Assembly (NCBI GenBank): GCA_963978895.1 | Contig: OZ022242.1 | Coordinates: forward strand, 25,399,424 to 25,463,423 | DNA: 64,000 nucleotides | Direction of reading: 5' to 3' | Source of the DNA: Erpobdella octoculata | Taxonomy: Eukaryota > Annelida > Clitellata > Hirudinida > Erpobdellidae | Shown: in pieces, positions 34,136 through 45,744 of the stretch | How positions within the stretch are numbered: the stretch's first letter is position 1 | Layout: each line of letters opens with the position of its first letter | Program-made: the position numbers and the translations under genes | Notes under the pieces: model-generated | Database searches by the model: none | Told to the model about the DNA's origin: nothing | What the model saw: the letters and a program-made list of their open reading frames with translations, nothing else

Positions 34136-34680
34136 ATGGGCTCCAAATTCTTAAATTCGTCTATGAGAGCAACTGGGAGCTGGAAAACAACCGAGGGCGG
34201 TAAAGCGACTTGGAGCGAGAAAGCGACCGGGAGCGGGGAAACAACCGAGAACGGGAAAGCGACCGAGATCGGGAAAGCGACCAAAAGCGGGAAATCGGAC
34301 AAGCGACCGAAAGCGGACAAGCGACCGGGAGCGGAAAAGAGACCGGGAGTGGGAAAGAGACCGGTAGCGAAAGAGCAAGCGGGAAAGGAAAGAGGAGCAG
34401 AAGAAAAACGATAGAAAACCTCTGAAAACCCGGGGCGTGGGAAAGCAAGAGGAAGCAGGAGAGCAAATGGGAACGGGAGAACAATCAAAAACGGAAAACC
34501 AAACATACATGAGAGCAAGCGAAAACGGGAGAGCAAAGGGAAACGGGAGAGCAAGCAGGAACGTAGAGCAAGCGGAACGGGAAAACAAGCTGAAACGGGA
34601 ACAGGAGAGGAAGCGGGAACGGACAGCAAGCGGGGAAGGAAACGGGAGCAAGAGAGAAAAACAATAGAAAAACTTTCAAA
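34136..34680 (+). repeat. Helitron-family minisatellite array, diverged
   Basis: Degenerate GGGAGC/GGGAAAGCGACC units over about 500 bp, with two CTCTGAAAACCC-like 3' segments (34419 and 34672), so two tandem truncated copies. Frames on both strands are repeat artefacts. Confidence 0.6.
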
Positions 34681-35066
34681 AACCCCGGACATTGTACACA
34701 CGATTGCTCTTCGAGATTGATTTTTTACAAACTTTTATTTAGGTTACAATCTTTGTTTGTGTGTGTGGCTTTCTCTGTACGCAAATCTTGCAAGTAATAT
34801 TTAACCAGCTTTTTGACTAGCTAGGAAGCTGAAATTTTCAGCATAGCTTTATGTTGGATGACAATACCTGATTCAATCGAAAAAAAAAACTTAATTTGAA
34901 CATCTTTCGTATTTTTAAATAGAGTGTATTTGAAATCAAAGTTTGTGTTGAAAAACTCATTTTTCCTTTACTTGTTTTAAATTGTCATAATTTTGTACAT
35001 TAAACTTTTAATAAAAAAAAAACAAAATAATTTATAAGGCAAAACAACGTTTGCTGGGTCAGCTAG
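34681..35066 (+). mobile_element. Helitron 3' end of a second family
   Basis: It ends with the hairpin GCAAAACAACGTTTGC, TGGGTCAG and CTAG at 35063-35066 followed by TATATA. The same end is at 52530-52564. The 5' boundary was not found. Confidence 0.55.
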
Positions 35067-35098
35067 TATATATATATATAATACTCTGAATTCAACAG

Positions 35099-35184
35099 AA
35101 AGTGGAATCCATCCATCATCTTCACTTCATAGTTTGTTTCCATACAATGAGATTTGGTTCCATGGAAAAATATCCAGACAGAAG
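35099..35184 (+). CDS. Shc: Shc adaptor, SH2 domain first exon
   Basis: The acceptor TTCAACAG ends at 35098. The first two bases (AA) complete the codon begun at 24570, then the frame reads SGIHPSSSLHSLFPYNEIWF, HGKISRQK before a GTTCAT donor. WFHGKISR is the start of the Shc SH2 domain (human PWFHGKLSRREAE), including the first arginine that helps bind phosphotyrosine. It is only 33 bp downstream of a Helitron end and its TA tract. Confidence 0.93.
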
Positions 35185-35482
35185 GTTCATTGCTCTAATT
35201 ATGATATTTTGTTGATGGTTGTTATTTTGTTGGGTTTAAGTAGTTTGCAAGGTCGCACTCAAGGGGTTTCTCAGGGTAGAAGTTCACCACTCCGGCCACC
35301 AAAATTATTCTGAAAACAATTTTTAATGCATGAAAAATATTAATAAACTATTTTTAATACTTAAAACACAGAAAGATTGATGTAAAAATATTTTGGTTAA
35401 TTAGCTATTATAAATGTTGTAGTCCACCCATCTATTGCTAGCATGGAAGTTATTTGGGGTTTTCCATATAAATATATGGCAA

Positions 35483-35756
35483 ATAATTTTTACATCATAA
35501 AAAATACTTGAAAAACAACGTTTTTCTTGCGCCCTAAAAAGTATAAAATAATTTTCCTATAATTCATTTTCAACGAAAAACGTTGCGGCGCATTATTTTT
35601 TATAACTATTTGTTTTACTGAAGTTTTAATGTTGTAGCCTATATGCGCCTGCAACGTTTTTCGTTGTAAATGAATTATAGGAATATTATTTTATACTTTT
35701 TAGGGCGCAAGAAAAACGTTGTTTTTAAAAAATGTATTTTTTATGATGTAAAAATT
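35483..35756. mobile_element. Fold-back MITE, copy 3
   Basis: Same termini and length class as 3772-4036 (TTTTTACATCATAAAAAATA.., TTTTTCTTGCGCCC). The arms are complementary over about 100 bp. Confidence 0.8.
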
Positions 35757-35837
35757 ATTTTCAACCTTTTCGTTTTTGATAAAAAACTTTGAAGTTGTTC
35801 ATCAGAGAATAGATTAAATGGTTCAACCATTTTATAA

Positions 35838-36526
35838 TTGTATAGATCATATTTGAGTAATTTGATTGATGAATTCTTGAAATTTAACCGTAGACACTTA
35901 ATAATCGGGGATTTTAATTTGCTGGGAATAGATTGGAATAGGGTATGCGTGAGGAACTGGGTAAATATGGTTCTTAAAGGTGACTTAATTGACAGTATCA
36001 GAGGTTACCATTTGATTCAACATGTTCAGGAATCAACTAGAAATAGAGGAATGCAAGATCAGAATATACTTGACTTATTTTTACGGACGATGAATTTTTG
36101 GATAACTTGAAGATAGGAGCCTCTGTTGCCAAAAGTGATCATTGTACACTGGTTTTTGAGCTACAACTCAAAAGTTGCCAAAAGTTATTTGTGAAGAAAA
36201 GAATATTTTCCAAGGAAAATTATGGATTGCTTTCAGAAAAATTAGAAAAAATAAGTTGTGATTCGAATAAAAAACATTTGGAAGAGAGGTGGAAACTCTT
36301 TAAAGATACTGCTACAGGAGCTTAGATATGTTTGTGCCATGGTCTAAAAAATTCAGGTTTAAAACTGCTCTTCCAAGTGAATCTAAAAATGAATACAATA
36401 AATCAAGAAATGAAGTTTCAAAACAAATCAAAATGATTCGTGAAGAAAATCAGAGGAGGTTGGCAATAAAAAGCAAAGATTCCCCTAAAGTGTTTTGGAA
36501 TTACGTAAATAGCATAAGAATATTAA
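35838..36526 (+). pseudogene. CR1-like LINE, endonuclease and linker (upstream of piggyBac)
   Basis: Frames give HLIIGDFNLLGIDWNRV (APE endonuclease GDFN block), QDQNILDLFL.., AKSDHCTLVFELQLKS (the SDH block) and then the linker SKNEYNKSRNEVSKQIKMIR to SPKVFWNYVNSIRIL. The 5' end is truncated near 35780, and frameshifts at 36100 and 36325 make it non-functional. Together with 37975-39636 it is one element. Confidence 0.85.
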
Positions 36527-37974
36527 CCCGTTTTAGACCATTGTACGTTTTACGAACACACTTATTTTCGGCGTTGCATAAAATTAAGCTGTAAATTTTT
36601 TCCAGTTAAAAGTTTTTTTTTTATTTTAAGAAAGCTTCAATACACTTTATAAAATTTTTTAAATAATTTTTTTATTTGTATTAAGTAGTTTAATCTAGGT
36701 TAGAATGTGAGCATTTTTAAAGTTTTCAACCGACATTACTTTAAAAATGTATTATGCTAATTTCTTGGGAGTTATTATAACAAAAGTTTGAAATATCGAA
36801 AGAGAATGTACTCAAAAGTAAACAACAACATTATTTAAATTTAATTGTGTTTACACTAACCCACAATCTGAACATGTATGTTTCATGCTCGTACTTTATG
36901 CGAACGAGTCAAAGTTAGTTTATTCAGCTTACAGTTTTGCAGTAGTTGAATTGGTAATAGTGTTTTTTGCAAATTTCATTCTTCGAATGAAATGTTTGTA
37001 AGTTTAAAAATGAAAGGCGTCAAACATAACGTTTTTTCACATTGAAAGAAGCTATGGAACTAATTCTTGATGATGATAGCATTGAGGTTGACAACCTTGT
37101 CATTCTTCCGCCCGGCACATCATAACAAGTGACTGATGAATAAGCAAATAAAGAAGGAAATGTTATTCTTTTTAATGTATCTGGGAAGGTAGAAGTTGAT
37201 TATACTAATGATGAGATGGGATTAGATTGTGTCGGTTCTTTGGGTGAAGAAATGTAGGTCGCAAATACGGTCAGTTCAATGCCGCGGCAACCAAAAGGCC
37301 AAAAACGATTGAAATGCACTTGGACCAAAAAAGAGTCATTTAAATAGCCACTTTTAAAACAGTCTATAACGAGTTTGAAACACCACAATGGTGCTTTGTT
37401 TGAAAAAAACTATGAGCTGTTTAAATTGTTTTATACTGATGAAATGAATTCATGCATGGTTGAAGAAACAAATCGATAGGGAAGATTCAGCAACTGTCGG
37501 GTTGTTGCAACAAGAAATGTTTTACCAGACATTCGTTTAATGGTCACAATCTGGAAAAGGTGAAAACAGTAGGTCGCTACAAGCTGGAAAATTGTGGCAA
37601 AACACTCTGTACACACTCCGGTTCTGAAACGACTATCATGAACTGCTATACTGATTTATTGAATGTTAAATTTTTGGATTTTATTGAACGGTGTTACTGA
37701 TAAAGTCAGAAATGTGTTTTTAGCTTTTCTGTTTATTGCCTAAAATTTATTTTATAATTGTTTGCGTTGAGAAAAAAAAAATTGACGTTTAAACACGTTG
37801 TCGTTTTCAGTAGTCTATACGACCACCATTCGAAAAACGAGCATAGAGAGTTTTCAAAGTTTTCTTTCAAATAAAAAATAATTAAAAATAACTTTGTTAA
37901 AACATAAGCAAGTAACTTAGAAATAAAAAAAAATTAATAGAAATCTCATTAATAAAGTTTTGGTCTTAAACGGG
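36527..37974. mobile_element. piggyBac element, 1448 bp, internally deleted
   Basis: TTAA is duplicated at both sides (36523-36526, 37975-37978). The termini are CCCGTTTTAGACCA and the complementary TGGTCTTAAACGGG. On the + strand there are remnants of the transposase N-terminal region: MELILDDDSIEVDNLVILPP from 37052 and NYELFKLFYTDEMNSCMVEE about 37408-37467, matching piggyBac/PGBD motifs. The catalytic core is absent. Its removal together with one TTAA restores the LINE frame exactly. Confidence 0.93.
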
Positions 37975-39636
37975 TTAAAAGAAACAAGCAATGAACTAAG
38001 AACAACATTAGATGGTAAAGAAGTGAAAGTGAGTGACGACAAAGAAAAAGCTGAACTGTTTGCAAGATTCTTTGCATTTGTTCATGTGAAGGAGCCGAAC
38101 CTGACCTCTTGTGACATAAAAATAAGGCCAACAGAATTTGAGACGAAGTCTCTTTCTGTAAGTAAGGATGCTATCATAAAAAAATTGCAACAACTGAATA
38201 TATACAGGAGTTGTGGACCAGATGGACTGCATCGTAAGGTACTGAAAGAACTTAATGTGGTCATTAGCAATTGGTTATCAAAAATAATTAATTGTTCGTT
38301 GGAGAGTTGAATCTTGCCTTCGGAGTGGAAACAGAGTGTGGTCGTCGGTTGTTCAGAAAAGGGTCCAGGTTTGACGTAAGAAACTATCGTTCCGTTTCTC
38401 TCACATAAATTAATGGAGAAATTTGTAAAAGATCAACTGATGGACTACTTCTTTAGGAATAAGCTATTTGCAAAAGAACAGTACGGATTAATGAAAAATA
38501 AGTCAACAGCTTTACAACTTCTAAAATTTTTAGATGAGGTTTCGATTGGTCTGGATGAAGGACATGAGGTTCATGTTTTAAATACAGATATAGAAAAGGC
38601 TTTTGAGAAGAGTTCCACATAGAAGATTGCTGATAAAACTACAGATGTATGGAATTCATGAGAAAACCCTTGCATGGATTATAGATTTTCTGATGGGTAG
38701 AAAGTTTAGAGTCAGAGTAAGTGATTGTAACTCTTAGTGGTACAGACTTGACAGTGGAGTGCCTCTAGTGTCCTTGAATCCGTACTTTTTGTAACATACA
38801 TAAATGATTTAGTTGAAGTAGTGGAGAATGGTGGGTTGGGTTTGTTTACAGACGATGCAAAAATATTCAAGAAAATTTCAGGAAGAGAAGATAAGGTATA
38901 GATAGGGTGTTGGCATGGTTCAACGATTGGTTGATGAGTGTAAATGTCGACAAATGCAGGATAGTGAGGTTTGGTGGAAGAAGCACAGAAAATTACAAAT
39001 CTTACATGAATAACCATTACTAAAGTAAGTGAAGTCAATTCGGGATCTTGGTGTAATCATGCAGTCTGATCTGAAATTCAAAGACCACATCCATGAAATA
39101 ATTAATAAAGCCTACTCTATCTTAGAAGTGATTAAAAGAAATTTTGGCAAACTAGATTTGTCTGTCCTTGGTGAGAAGTAGGCTGGAATATGCTGTCGGT
39201 GTGTGTTGTATGGTCTCCACAGTTTAAAGGCTTGCAGAGAGAACTAGAGAAGGTTCAAAGGAGAGCAACCAAGATCCCAAGACGATGCCAACATTTGAGT
39301 TATGAAGAAAGATTAAAGTGCCTCAAACTTCCTTCACTGATGTACTGAAGAAACAGAGGAGACATGATCAAAGTTTTCAAGATTCTGCACGGATATTATG
39401 ACATGACGTGTATTCCAGGATTAAAGTTGAAGGAGCTGAGTAGGACCAGGGGTAATGATCTGAAATTAGATGTGCAAAGGTCTCACAAAAATATTCGAAG
39501 TTTCAGTTTCTCTATGAGAGCGGTTAAATTGTGGAATGATTTACCTAACAATGTGGTTTGTGCAGTGTCTGTGAATGATTTCAAGAACATGTTGGGCAAT
39601 GTATGGATGACTAGAAGTTGTGTATGTGTGTGGTAA
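37975..39636 (+). pseudogene. CR1-like LINE, reverse transcriptase to C-terminus
   Basis: Blocks in order: VSDDKEKAELFARFFAFVH, CGPDGLHRKVLKEL, a YGLMKNKSTALQLL and NTDIEKAFEKSS palm region (38480-38620), GLFTDDAKIFKKISG (FxDD box, altered to FTDD) and the C-terminal DMIKVFKILHGYYDMTC and SFSMRAVKLWNDLPNNVV (39364-39600), which is diagnostic for CR1-type LINEs. There are many frameshifts and stops. Confidence 0.88.
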
Positions 39637-39639
39637 TTA

Positions 39640-40403
39640 CTATTGCTATTTTTGAAAAAAATATAAATTTTTGAATTTAAAATCAAATTATTCTGCTTTT
39701 TACCATGTTTCTATAAACTTCACCTGCTTGTTTGTGAAGTAAAAATCTTGTAATCATTTTTTTTTACCATTTCCCATTGATCTTTTTACTTTAAATTTGG
39801 CGCATAATTTTTTCCTAAGACAATGCACAAATCTAGGGGCGTCATTTGCGGGAGGGGCAAAAATTTTTCTGTAATATTAAATTTGAAGGAAGTTTTTGAT
39901 AATTTTTGGAGTAAAGACAATACAGGAATCTAGGAGCGTTATTTAAGGTTTTTCCATAAAAGCATTTAAAAAAAAATCTAGTGGAAGTTTTAGGAAGTTT
40001 TTTGACTAAATACCTATGACGGGTCATCAAGTCATCAGCTATTTTAGGAAGCAAAAGTGTATAAAAGTGGGGTTTACACAGAAAAAAGTAATTTTTTACA
40101 TAGAGCTTGTGGAATTCATATGGTTTGAAAATTATTTGATAATTCAAGCTGAAAAAAACATCTGCAATTTGAAAATTATTTGATAATTGAAGCTGAAAAA
40201 ACATTTGCAAACCCCTTCCCAAAATTTTTTTTCCAAACCCGCATCCCCAAAAAATTCCTGGGTGCAGGACTGTTAGATTGTATTGGCTAATAAATGATGA
40301 ATTTATTAACCAGGTGACATAAAAGTAGTACTCATTCATGGTTTACAGAATTTATATCTTCATTACATTTCTATATAAAACCAAAATATTTTTTCATTGA
40401 AAG
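39640..40403. other. Shc intron before the SH2 exon, no gene
   Basis: It contains a duplicated 45-bp segment (TTTGAAAATTATTTGATAAT at about 40123 and 40168) just upstream of the exon. Otherwise AT-rich. Confidence 0.5.
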
Positions 40404-40535
40404 TCTGAAGAACTGCTGATGAGGCCTGGAGATTTTCTTGTTCGTGAAAGTCCAAACTCACCTGGACAATTTGTTTTGAGTGGTCGACAAGAAAATAGTA
40501 TTAAACACCTGCTACTTGTGGATCCTGAAGGGAAG
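40404..40535 (+). CDS. Shc: Shc adaptor, SH2 domain second exon (FLVRES)
   Basis: Phase 0 on both sides, from an ATTGAAAG acceptor to a GTTTGT donor. It reads SEELLMRPGDFLVRESPNSP, GQFVLSGRQENSIKHLLLVD, PEGK. FLVRES holds the invariant SH2 arginine that binds phosphotyrosine, and HLLLVDPEG is the Shc-specific continuation (human KHLLLVDPEGVVRTKD). The remaining 40 or so SH2 residues (human FESVSHLISYH..) were not found in the 23 kb downstream. Confidence 0.97.
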
Positions 40536-40911
40536 GTTTGTTGAATTTATTAGCATTAATTTTTGTATTTATTTGGTTATTTTCCGCAATAGATGAGAAC
40601 ACATTTAATTTGTATGCTATGTGGATCAGCTTGTGTTTTTACAACACTTATATAAACTTGCAAAGTTGTCTGTTTTACTTTTTCTAAAGGCTTTTCAAGG
40701 CGCTTTTTATTGGTTTTACAGAGTTGAAATACATTTCTTAAATGCATGTCTATTTTCGCTGATGATACATACATTATATGCTTTCAAATTACATGTTGAA
40801 GCAGAAATTTTTGTTATTCCTGTAAGGGTTTTATTCGCATCATATTTTTGTTTTCTATCACCACGTTTTTTTCAACTTGTTTCTTGTCTGTCTTTCTGTC
40901 TGTTTGTCCAA

Positions 40912-40916
<5 letters not shown>
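40536..40916. other. Following Shc intron, no gene
   Basis: AT-rich, leading into a CTGTCTGT stretch and a TA tract. Confidence 0.4.
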
Positions 40917-40959
<43 letters not shown>

Positions 40960-40961
<2 letters not shown>

Positions 40962-41076
40962 TTTTAAGCACACTCCGTTAAAAACTATGGCCCACTTGGC
41001 GTTTATCAATTTTTTTATGGTGCCCTCGATTTTGCGGTAATTGAAAGACGTGAGACTTGTTTCAGATGTTTTATTT
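40960..41076 (-). pseudogene. PLE N-terminal fragment ending in TA
   Basis: The minus frame reads TSFNYRKIEGTIKKLINAKW, AIVFNGVCLKE and stops being coding exactly at the TA tract 40959-40917. It directly follows the ribozyme at 41119-41077, so it is a 3' pseudo-LTR. Confidence 0.75.
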
Positions 41077-41119
41077 GGCTTACTGCAGTTTCGGAAATCC
41101 TTTTCCATCTTCAGAGCCC
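41077..41119 (-). ncRNA. Hammerhead ribozyme of a PLE pseudo-LTR
   Basis: Minus strand: stem I GGCT, core CTGAAGA, T, stem II GGAAA-AGGA-TTTCC (five pairs), GAAA, stem III CTGCAG (palindrome), TA, stem I' AGCC. The core is complete and stem I continues beyond one mismatch. Confidence 0.8.
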
Positions 41120-41380
41120 AAAGTAATAAACTAAAAGTCAGCGTAAAATAAGAAACGGAAGCAAGACGAATCAAAACAAGTTAAATTAAATTAGAGTTCG
41201 AAACAAATTAAATTAAATTCCATTAGAGTGCAAAAGTAAAACGAAAACGAGATTACTTCAAATTAAGTAAACGAGTGAGCGCTAAAGCACGAACGCGACA
41301 ACTGAAAGGTGAGTTAGCTAGACGAGGTGAATAGCTGTAGTTGTAGGTGTGTGTACGAATATGGGAAGGGGAGATAGTGT

Positions 41381-41835
41381 ACGAGAAACGCCCTAACCTT
41401 CTCAAAAAAACTAACGTCGTCTGCCAGTTTTGTTGCCCACTTCACCACGAATCTACAGCTTCATATGTCGGCCACACTAGAACTACTTTATCTCGCCGAC
41501 TTACCATGCACGTACAGGGTGGGAATATTCATTCCCACTTCATCAACGACCACGCCATTCCACTTACCAGAAACATTACGGATTCAAATACTAGCGTGCT
41601 TACGTACTCTGGCGATCCCGTTCGATTGAAGATTCTCGAAGCTCTATACATATTGCAGATAAAACCCACGATGAACGTCCAAGACGAAAACTTCGACCAG
41701 GCATTGCAATTGTTTCGTCACGGCAACGGACACGCACCTCCACATCCATCGAACACACACTCTAGTTTCTACAACTTCATGTACTGTTCTCAACTCGGTC
41801 CCTTCACTTCATGGCTACAGTCTACGCGAGCCTAA
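41381..41835 (+). pseudogene. PLE GIY-YIG endonuclease fragment, + strand
   Basis: It reads CQFCCPLHHESTASYVGHTR, TTLSRRLTMHVQGGNIHSHF, VRLKILEALYILQIKPTMNV: a complete-looking GIY-YIG domain without the RT. It lies head-to-head with the minus-strand pseudo-LTR at 40960-41119, the switch falling between 41120 and 41380. Confidence 0.88.
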
Positions 41836-42086
41836 ACCGAGTTCGACCACAGAACACCCACCCATTGATACCAACCAAACTTCCACACTCGAACCAAATA
41901 TTGCTTCTACCATAGCACCTTGTCTTCCTCCGCAGCTTCCCACCACGCTTCCTTCGCACCCTCCGACACCTGCTTCTGACCCTGATGCCACGATCGTCGC
42001 GATCAATTCATCCATTGGACATTACACGTATTGTATAAACTCTAACAAGTTATTTTTTTAGCTTTTCAAATAATGTGATTTCTTTG

Positions 42087-42705
42087 GCCGAAGGAGGCTT
42101 AATTATTTTAGTTCGTTCGTGGCTCGGTCCGGCCTGATAATCAAACGGATTAGTGGTCTAGCTTACACACTCACCAATAAAATGACCTATTTGTGTTATT
42201 TGTTACACAAAGGTAATAATACAAAACTTGCATGGCTTGCGATTAGTATAATACGTTACCTCTTAAATTATTGTGATTTATTAATTTTTTTCGCGGCTCG
42301 GTCCGGTCAGGTTATCAGGCCGATTAGTGTCCTAGCTTACACATTTGCCAATAAAATAACTGTGGTGCATAGATCATTTATAGACTTTGCCAGTTAAAGT
42401 TTAGGATTATGCAAGATTATCTTTATAACAAAGGGTCTTTGTTATATCAGAAAAACTTTGAGTATATGAATGAATAAATATAAGGTTATATAACTGAAGT
42501 AAAAAGTTTCGAGTCATGGCTATCCGCGATTTCTTCGACCGAAGGAGGCTTAATTATTTTAGTTCGTTCGCGGCTCGGTCCGGCCTGATAATCAAACGGA
42601 TTAGTGGTCTAGCTTACACAATCACTAATAAAATGACGTATTTGTGTTATTTGTTACGCAAAGGTGATAATACAAAACTTCTACGTTCGCGATTAGTATA
42701 ATATG
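42087..42705 (+). repeat. Direct repeats of about 180 bp, two full and one partial
   Basis: GGCCGAAGGAGGCTTAATTA to the GCGATTAGTATAATA end occurs at 42087-42262 and 42538-42702. A partial copy (CGGCTCGGTCCGG.., 42294-42360) lies between. No coding function is evident. Confidence 0.75.
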
Positions 42706-42768
42706 TTACGTCAACAAAACTTGTAATTTATTACAAGCTTTTATAAAGATTTATTTGTTCACAACTCC

Positions 42769-42985
42769 GAGTTCGGGTATTAGGCTTATAAATTTTCGGG
42801 TTCGGGTATCAAGTTTTCACATTTTCGGGTTCGAGTTCGGGTTCGGGTATCAAGTTTTGTCATTTTCGGGTTCGGGTATTAAGTTTTCACATTTTCGGGT
42901 TCGGGTATCAAATTTTCACACTTTCGGGTTCGGGTTCGGGTATCAGAAAAAGACCGGGTAGTACCGAACTCGGGTTCGGGTACCC
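42769..42985 (+). repeat. Minisatellite TTCGGGTATCAAGTTTTCAC with TTCGGG runs
   Basis: About eight units with alternating TTCGGG and a TCAAGTTTTCACAT spacer, ending against the TA tract 42998-43084. It is not a telomere repeat: the units are long and degenerate. Confidence 0.75.
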
Positions 42986-42993
42986 GTGACATC

Positions 42994-43087
<94 letters not shown>

Positions 43088-43112
43088 TTATCTGGTTATC
43101 TGCCCGATAACC

Positions 43113-43576
43113 AGATTTCTGTTAGTGGACTGATCGAACACACGATTGATCATGTATGTGCATGTCAACCCGATCATCTGTCGTTGGATGCGCAGAGAGA
43201 AATACCCGTTGACCATCGGATCTGCCAAACAAGTGATCAATCTCTTGATCGGTCTAATGACCGGACTCTCGATCCACCCAACGTTCTTCCACATGTTCAA
43301 CATCTTGAACCTCCTCTTGTTCAACTCAACGATAGTTTTGTTCAAGACACCACTAACCTATCTGTATGCGGGTCTGACTCGGTAGACTCGTATGTTTCAT
43401 GCAGCCCTCCCGACCATATTTGTGCTGCCGGCTCCTTGGGTACAAGAGTGGATAGTGAAGAATATGGTACGAACGTAAACAATGAAAGTTTGAATGATTG
43501 CGATGATGACCCCGTACCCGTCGATATGATTTCATTTTCTCACCTTGCATTAAATGTTACTGTTAGACGTAGATAA
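43113..43576 (+). pseudogene. PLE C-terminal tail
   Basis: A frame of about 150 codons, acidic and hydrophilic, ending HLALNVTVRRR and stop. The terminal NxTVRR(R/K) motif is shared with the other PLEs (NITVRRKRRYS at 49029, NITQRRRKK at 13069). It is 5'-truncated at the TA tract. A 3' UTR of about 370 bp leads to the ribozyme at 43944. Confidence 0.7.
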
Positions 43577-43943
43577 CACCACAAGCTAGCTACAATAACT
43601 TTATTTTTATCTTGGAAAATATATCTTACTTTTTAAGCTTCATTAATATAATTATGTTTAAATATTTTATACATTATACTTTCTACTTTTTATTTTGAAC
43701 TTCTAATTTACTTTTTAACTTTTGTGCAACTTTGTCTTTTTATATGTTTATCAAGTTTTATCTCTCTCCTTTACCTTTAAAATAAATTAACCTATTAATG
43801 TAATATGTACGTAGTTTTATATATTTATTACTTCTCTTTTTCAACCATTTCAATATCCTGTTTAATTGTATCTCATTTTTTAAATTACTAAAATTGAGTC
43901 TTTTTGTTTTTACACATCACTATTCATTTTAGTTTGTTTATAA

Positions 43944-43986
43944 TCGCCCTGATGATGACAAAATGTCGAAACTGGCCAGTTGGCGA
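43944..43986 (+). ncRNA. Hammerhead ribozyme, complete
   Basis: Stem I TCGCC, core CTGATGA, T, stem II GACA-AAA-TGTC, GAAA, stem III CTGGCCAG, TT, stem I' GGCGA. All three stems pair without mismatch apart from the extra T. Type I layout (open stem I), as known for Penelope-like elements. Confidence 0.88.
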
Positions 43987-43997
43987 TTTAAATAAAA

Positions 43998-44408
<411 letters not shown>

Positions 44409-45662
44409 TTAAGCTTCTGCGTCCCGTTATTTTTTTGGAACGATACGATCCGATACGATTTCTGAAATTTGCCCCGAATTAAACGATACGATACGAGACG
44501 CTTCGAACAATAACGATACGATATCGATACGATACGATACGATTTCGGGATCTCGACTGAAGCGGAAATTTTGCCTAGAGATAACATAGAATGATGAACT
44601 ATACGCGACAGACAATATTAATAACTACATTAAAGAAATTCATTGAAAAAAAATATATAAATATTAAAAAATTTATAAATTTATAAAAATTTACCAAATT
44701 TAATTTTTTTTTACAACTTGAAATAAGTTTCATTTGTTTAGTTTCGGTACATCTATTTGTCTAAATTTAGACTCTAAATAAAACGCTACCGCCGATAGAA
44801 AGTATTTATTTACTTTATTTAGTGACGCGGCATGATAATGATGACAAACACGAGAAAGTGCCTCTATGCAAGAATTAAAAAAGTGAAAAAACCCAGCGTG
44901 TTTATTTATAGGCGATGGCGAATGCGGTTAGCAATAGGAAGAAAGAAGCTGAGAAAGTTTCGAATTCCAGCTGCAGACAATACGGGCTACGGCTCTGTCG
45001 TGCACACTACAGGTGGCACACACATACTCACACACAACCAAGAATATCATCGAGATTATAAATATATATCTTAGATGAACTACTATTACGGTCAATTACG
45101 GATATCGAAACACTAAAATAATCATTCCAATTCTATGTAACAAATTTGAAAAAATAAGTTTATGAAACAGACTAAACCAAAACATAAACATAGAATGATC
45201 ATTACTATTACATTACTCATTATTCTCATTAATAATAATAGTCATCGATGTCAGCGAGTACGATTGCCTTGTAGGGCTTGTAGTATCAGTAGTATGCGCA
45301 GAGCTCGACTAGCAGCCTAAGAGGAGCGTGGCTTTTTTGCTGCCGGTTCCCAGACTAAAAATAGTAAATAATGGAAAACCGAATTTAAAGTGGGGATGAT
45401 AATAGTTGTTGAATCAATTGCAAATATTCACAGTTGTGACAATCGTTAATTAAATATGTATGACTTTATTTATTGGAAAATATTTTTAAAAAATCCCGAT
45501 ATTTTTCGAGATTTTAATCGAGAATGAAATTTTAAGTATCGCCAATTAATATCGATACGAGATTTCTTCCGCAGGCTGTATCGTTTCAATAGTGATACGG
45601 GAATCCCGTATCGTTTTGAAATCTCGATTTAATTCGAGATAACGATATCGGGACGCAGATGC

Positions 45663-45668
<6 letters not shown>
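44409..45668 (-). mobile_element. GATAC-rich element, copy 3, with terminal inverted repeats
   Basis: The ends TTAAGCTTCTGCGTCCCG (44409 onward) and its imperfect complement CGGGACGCAGATGCTTAA (45651-45668) form 18-bp inverted termini set in TA tracts. CGATACG blocks lie inside both ends. It is homologous to 9645-10876 in the opposite direction and has no transposase. TTAA at both borders would suit piggyBac, but copy 1 ends in CTTAG, so the class stays open. Confidence 0.7.
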
Positions 45669-45717
<49 letters not shown>

Positions 45718-45744
45718 AAGAGAATACGCATCCACAGTAGCGTA

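Noticed and set aside
42769..42985. Interstitial telomere repeat (TTCGGG)
   Set aside because: TTCGGG is not iterated on its own; it alternates with a 14-bp AT-rich spacer and is degenerate.
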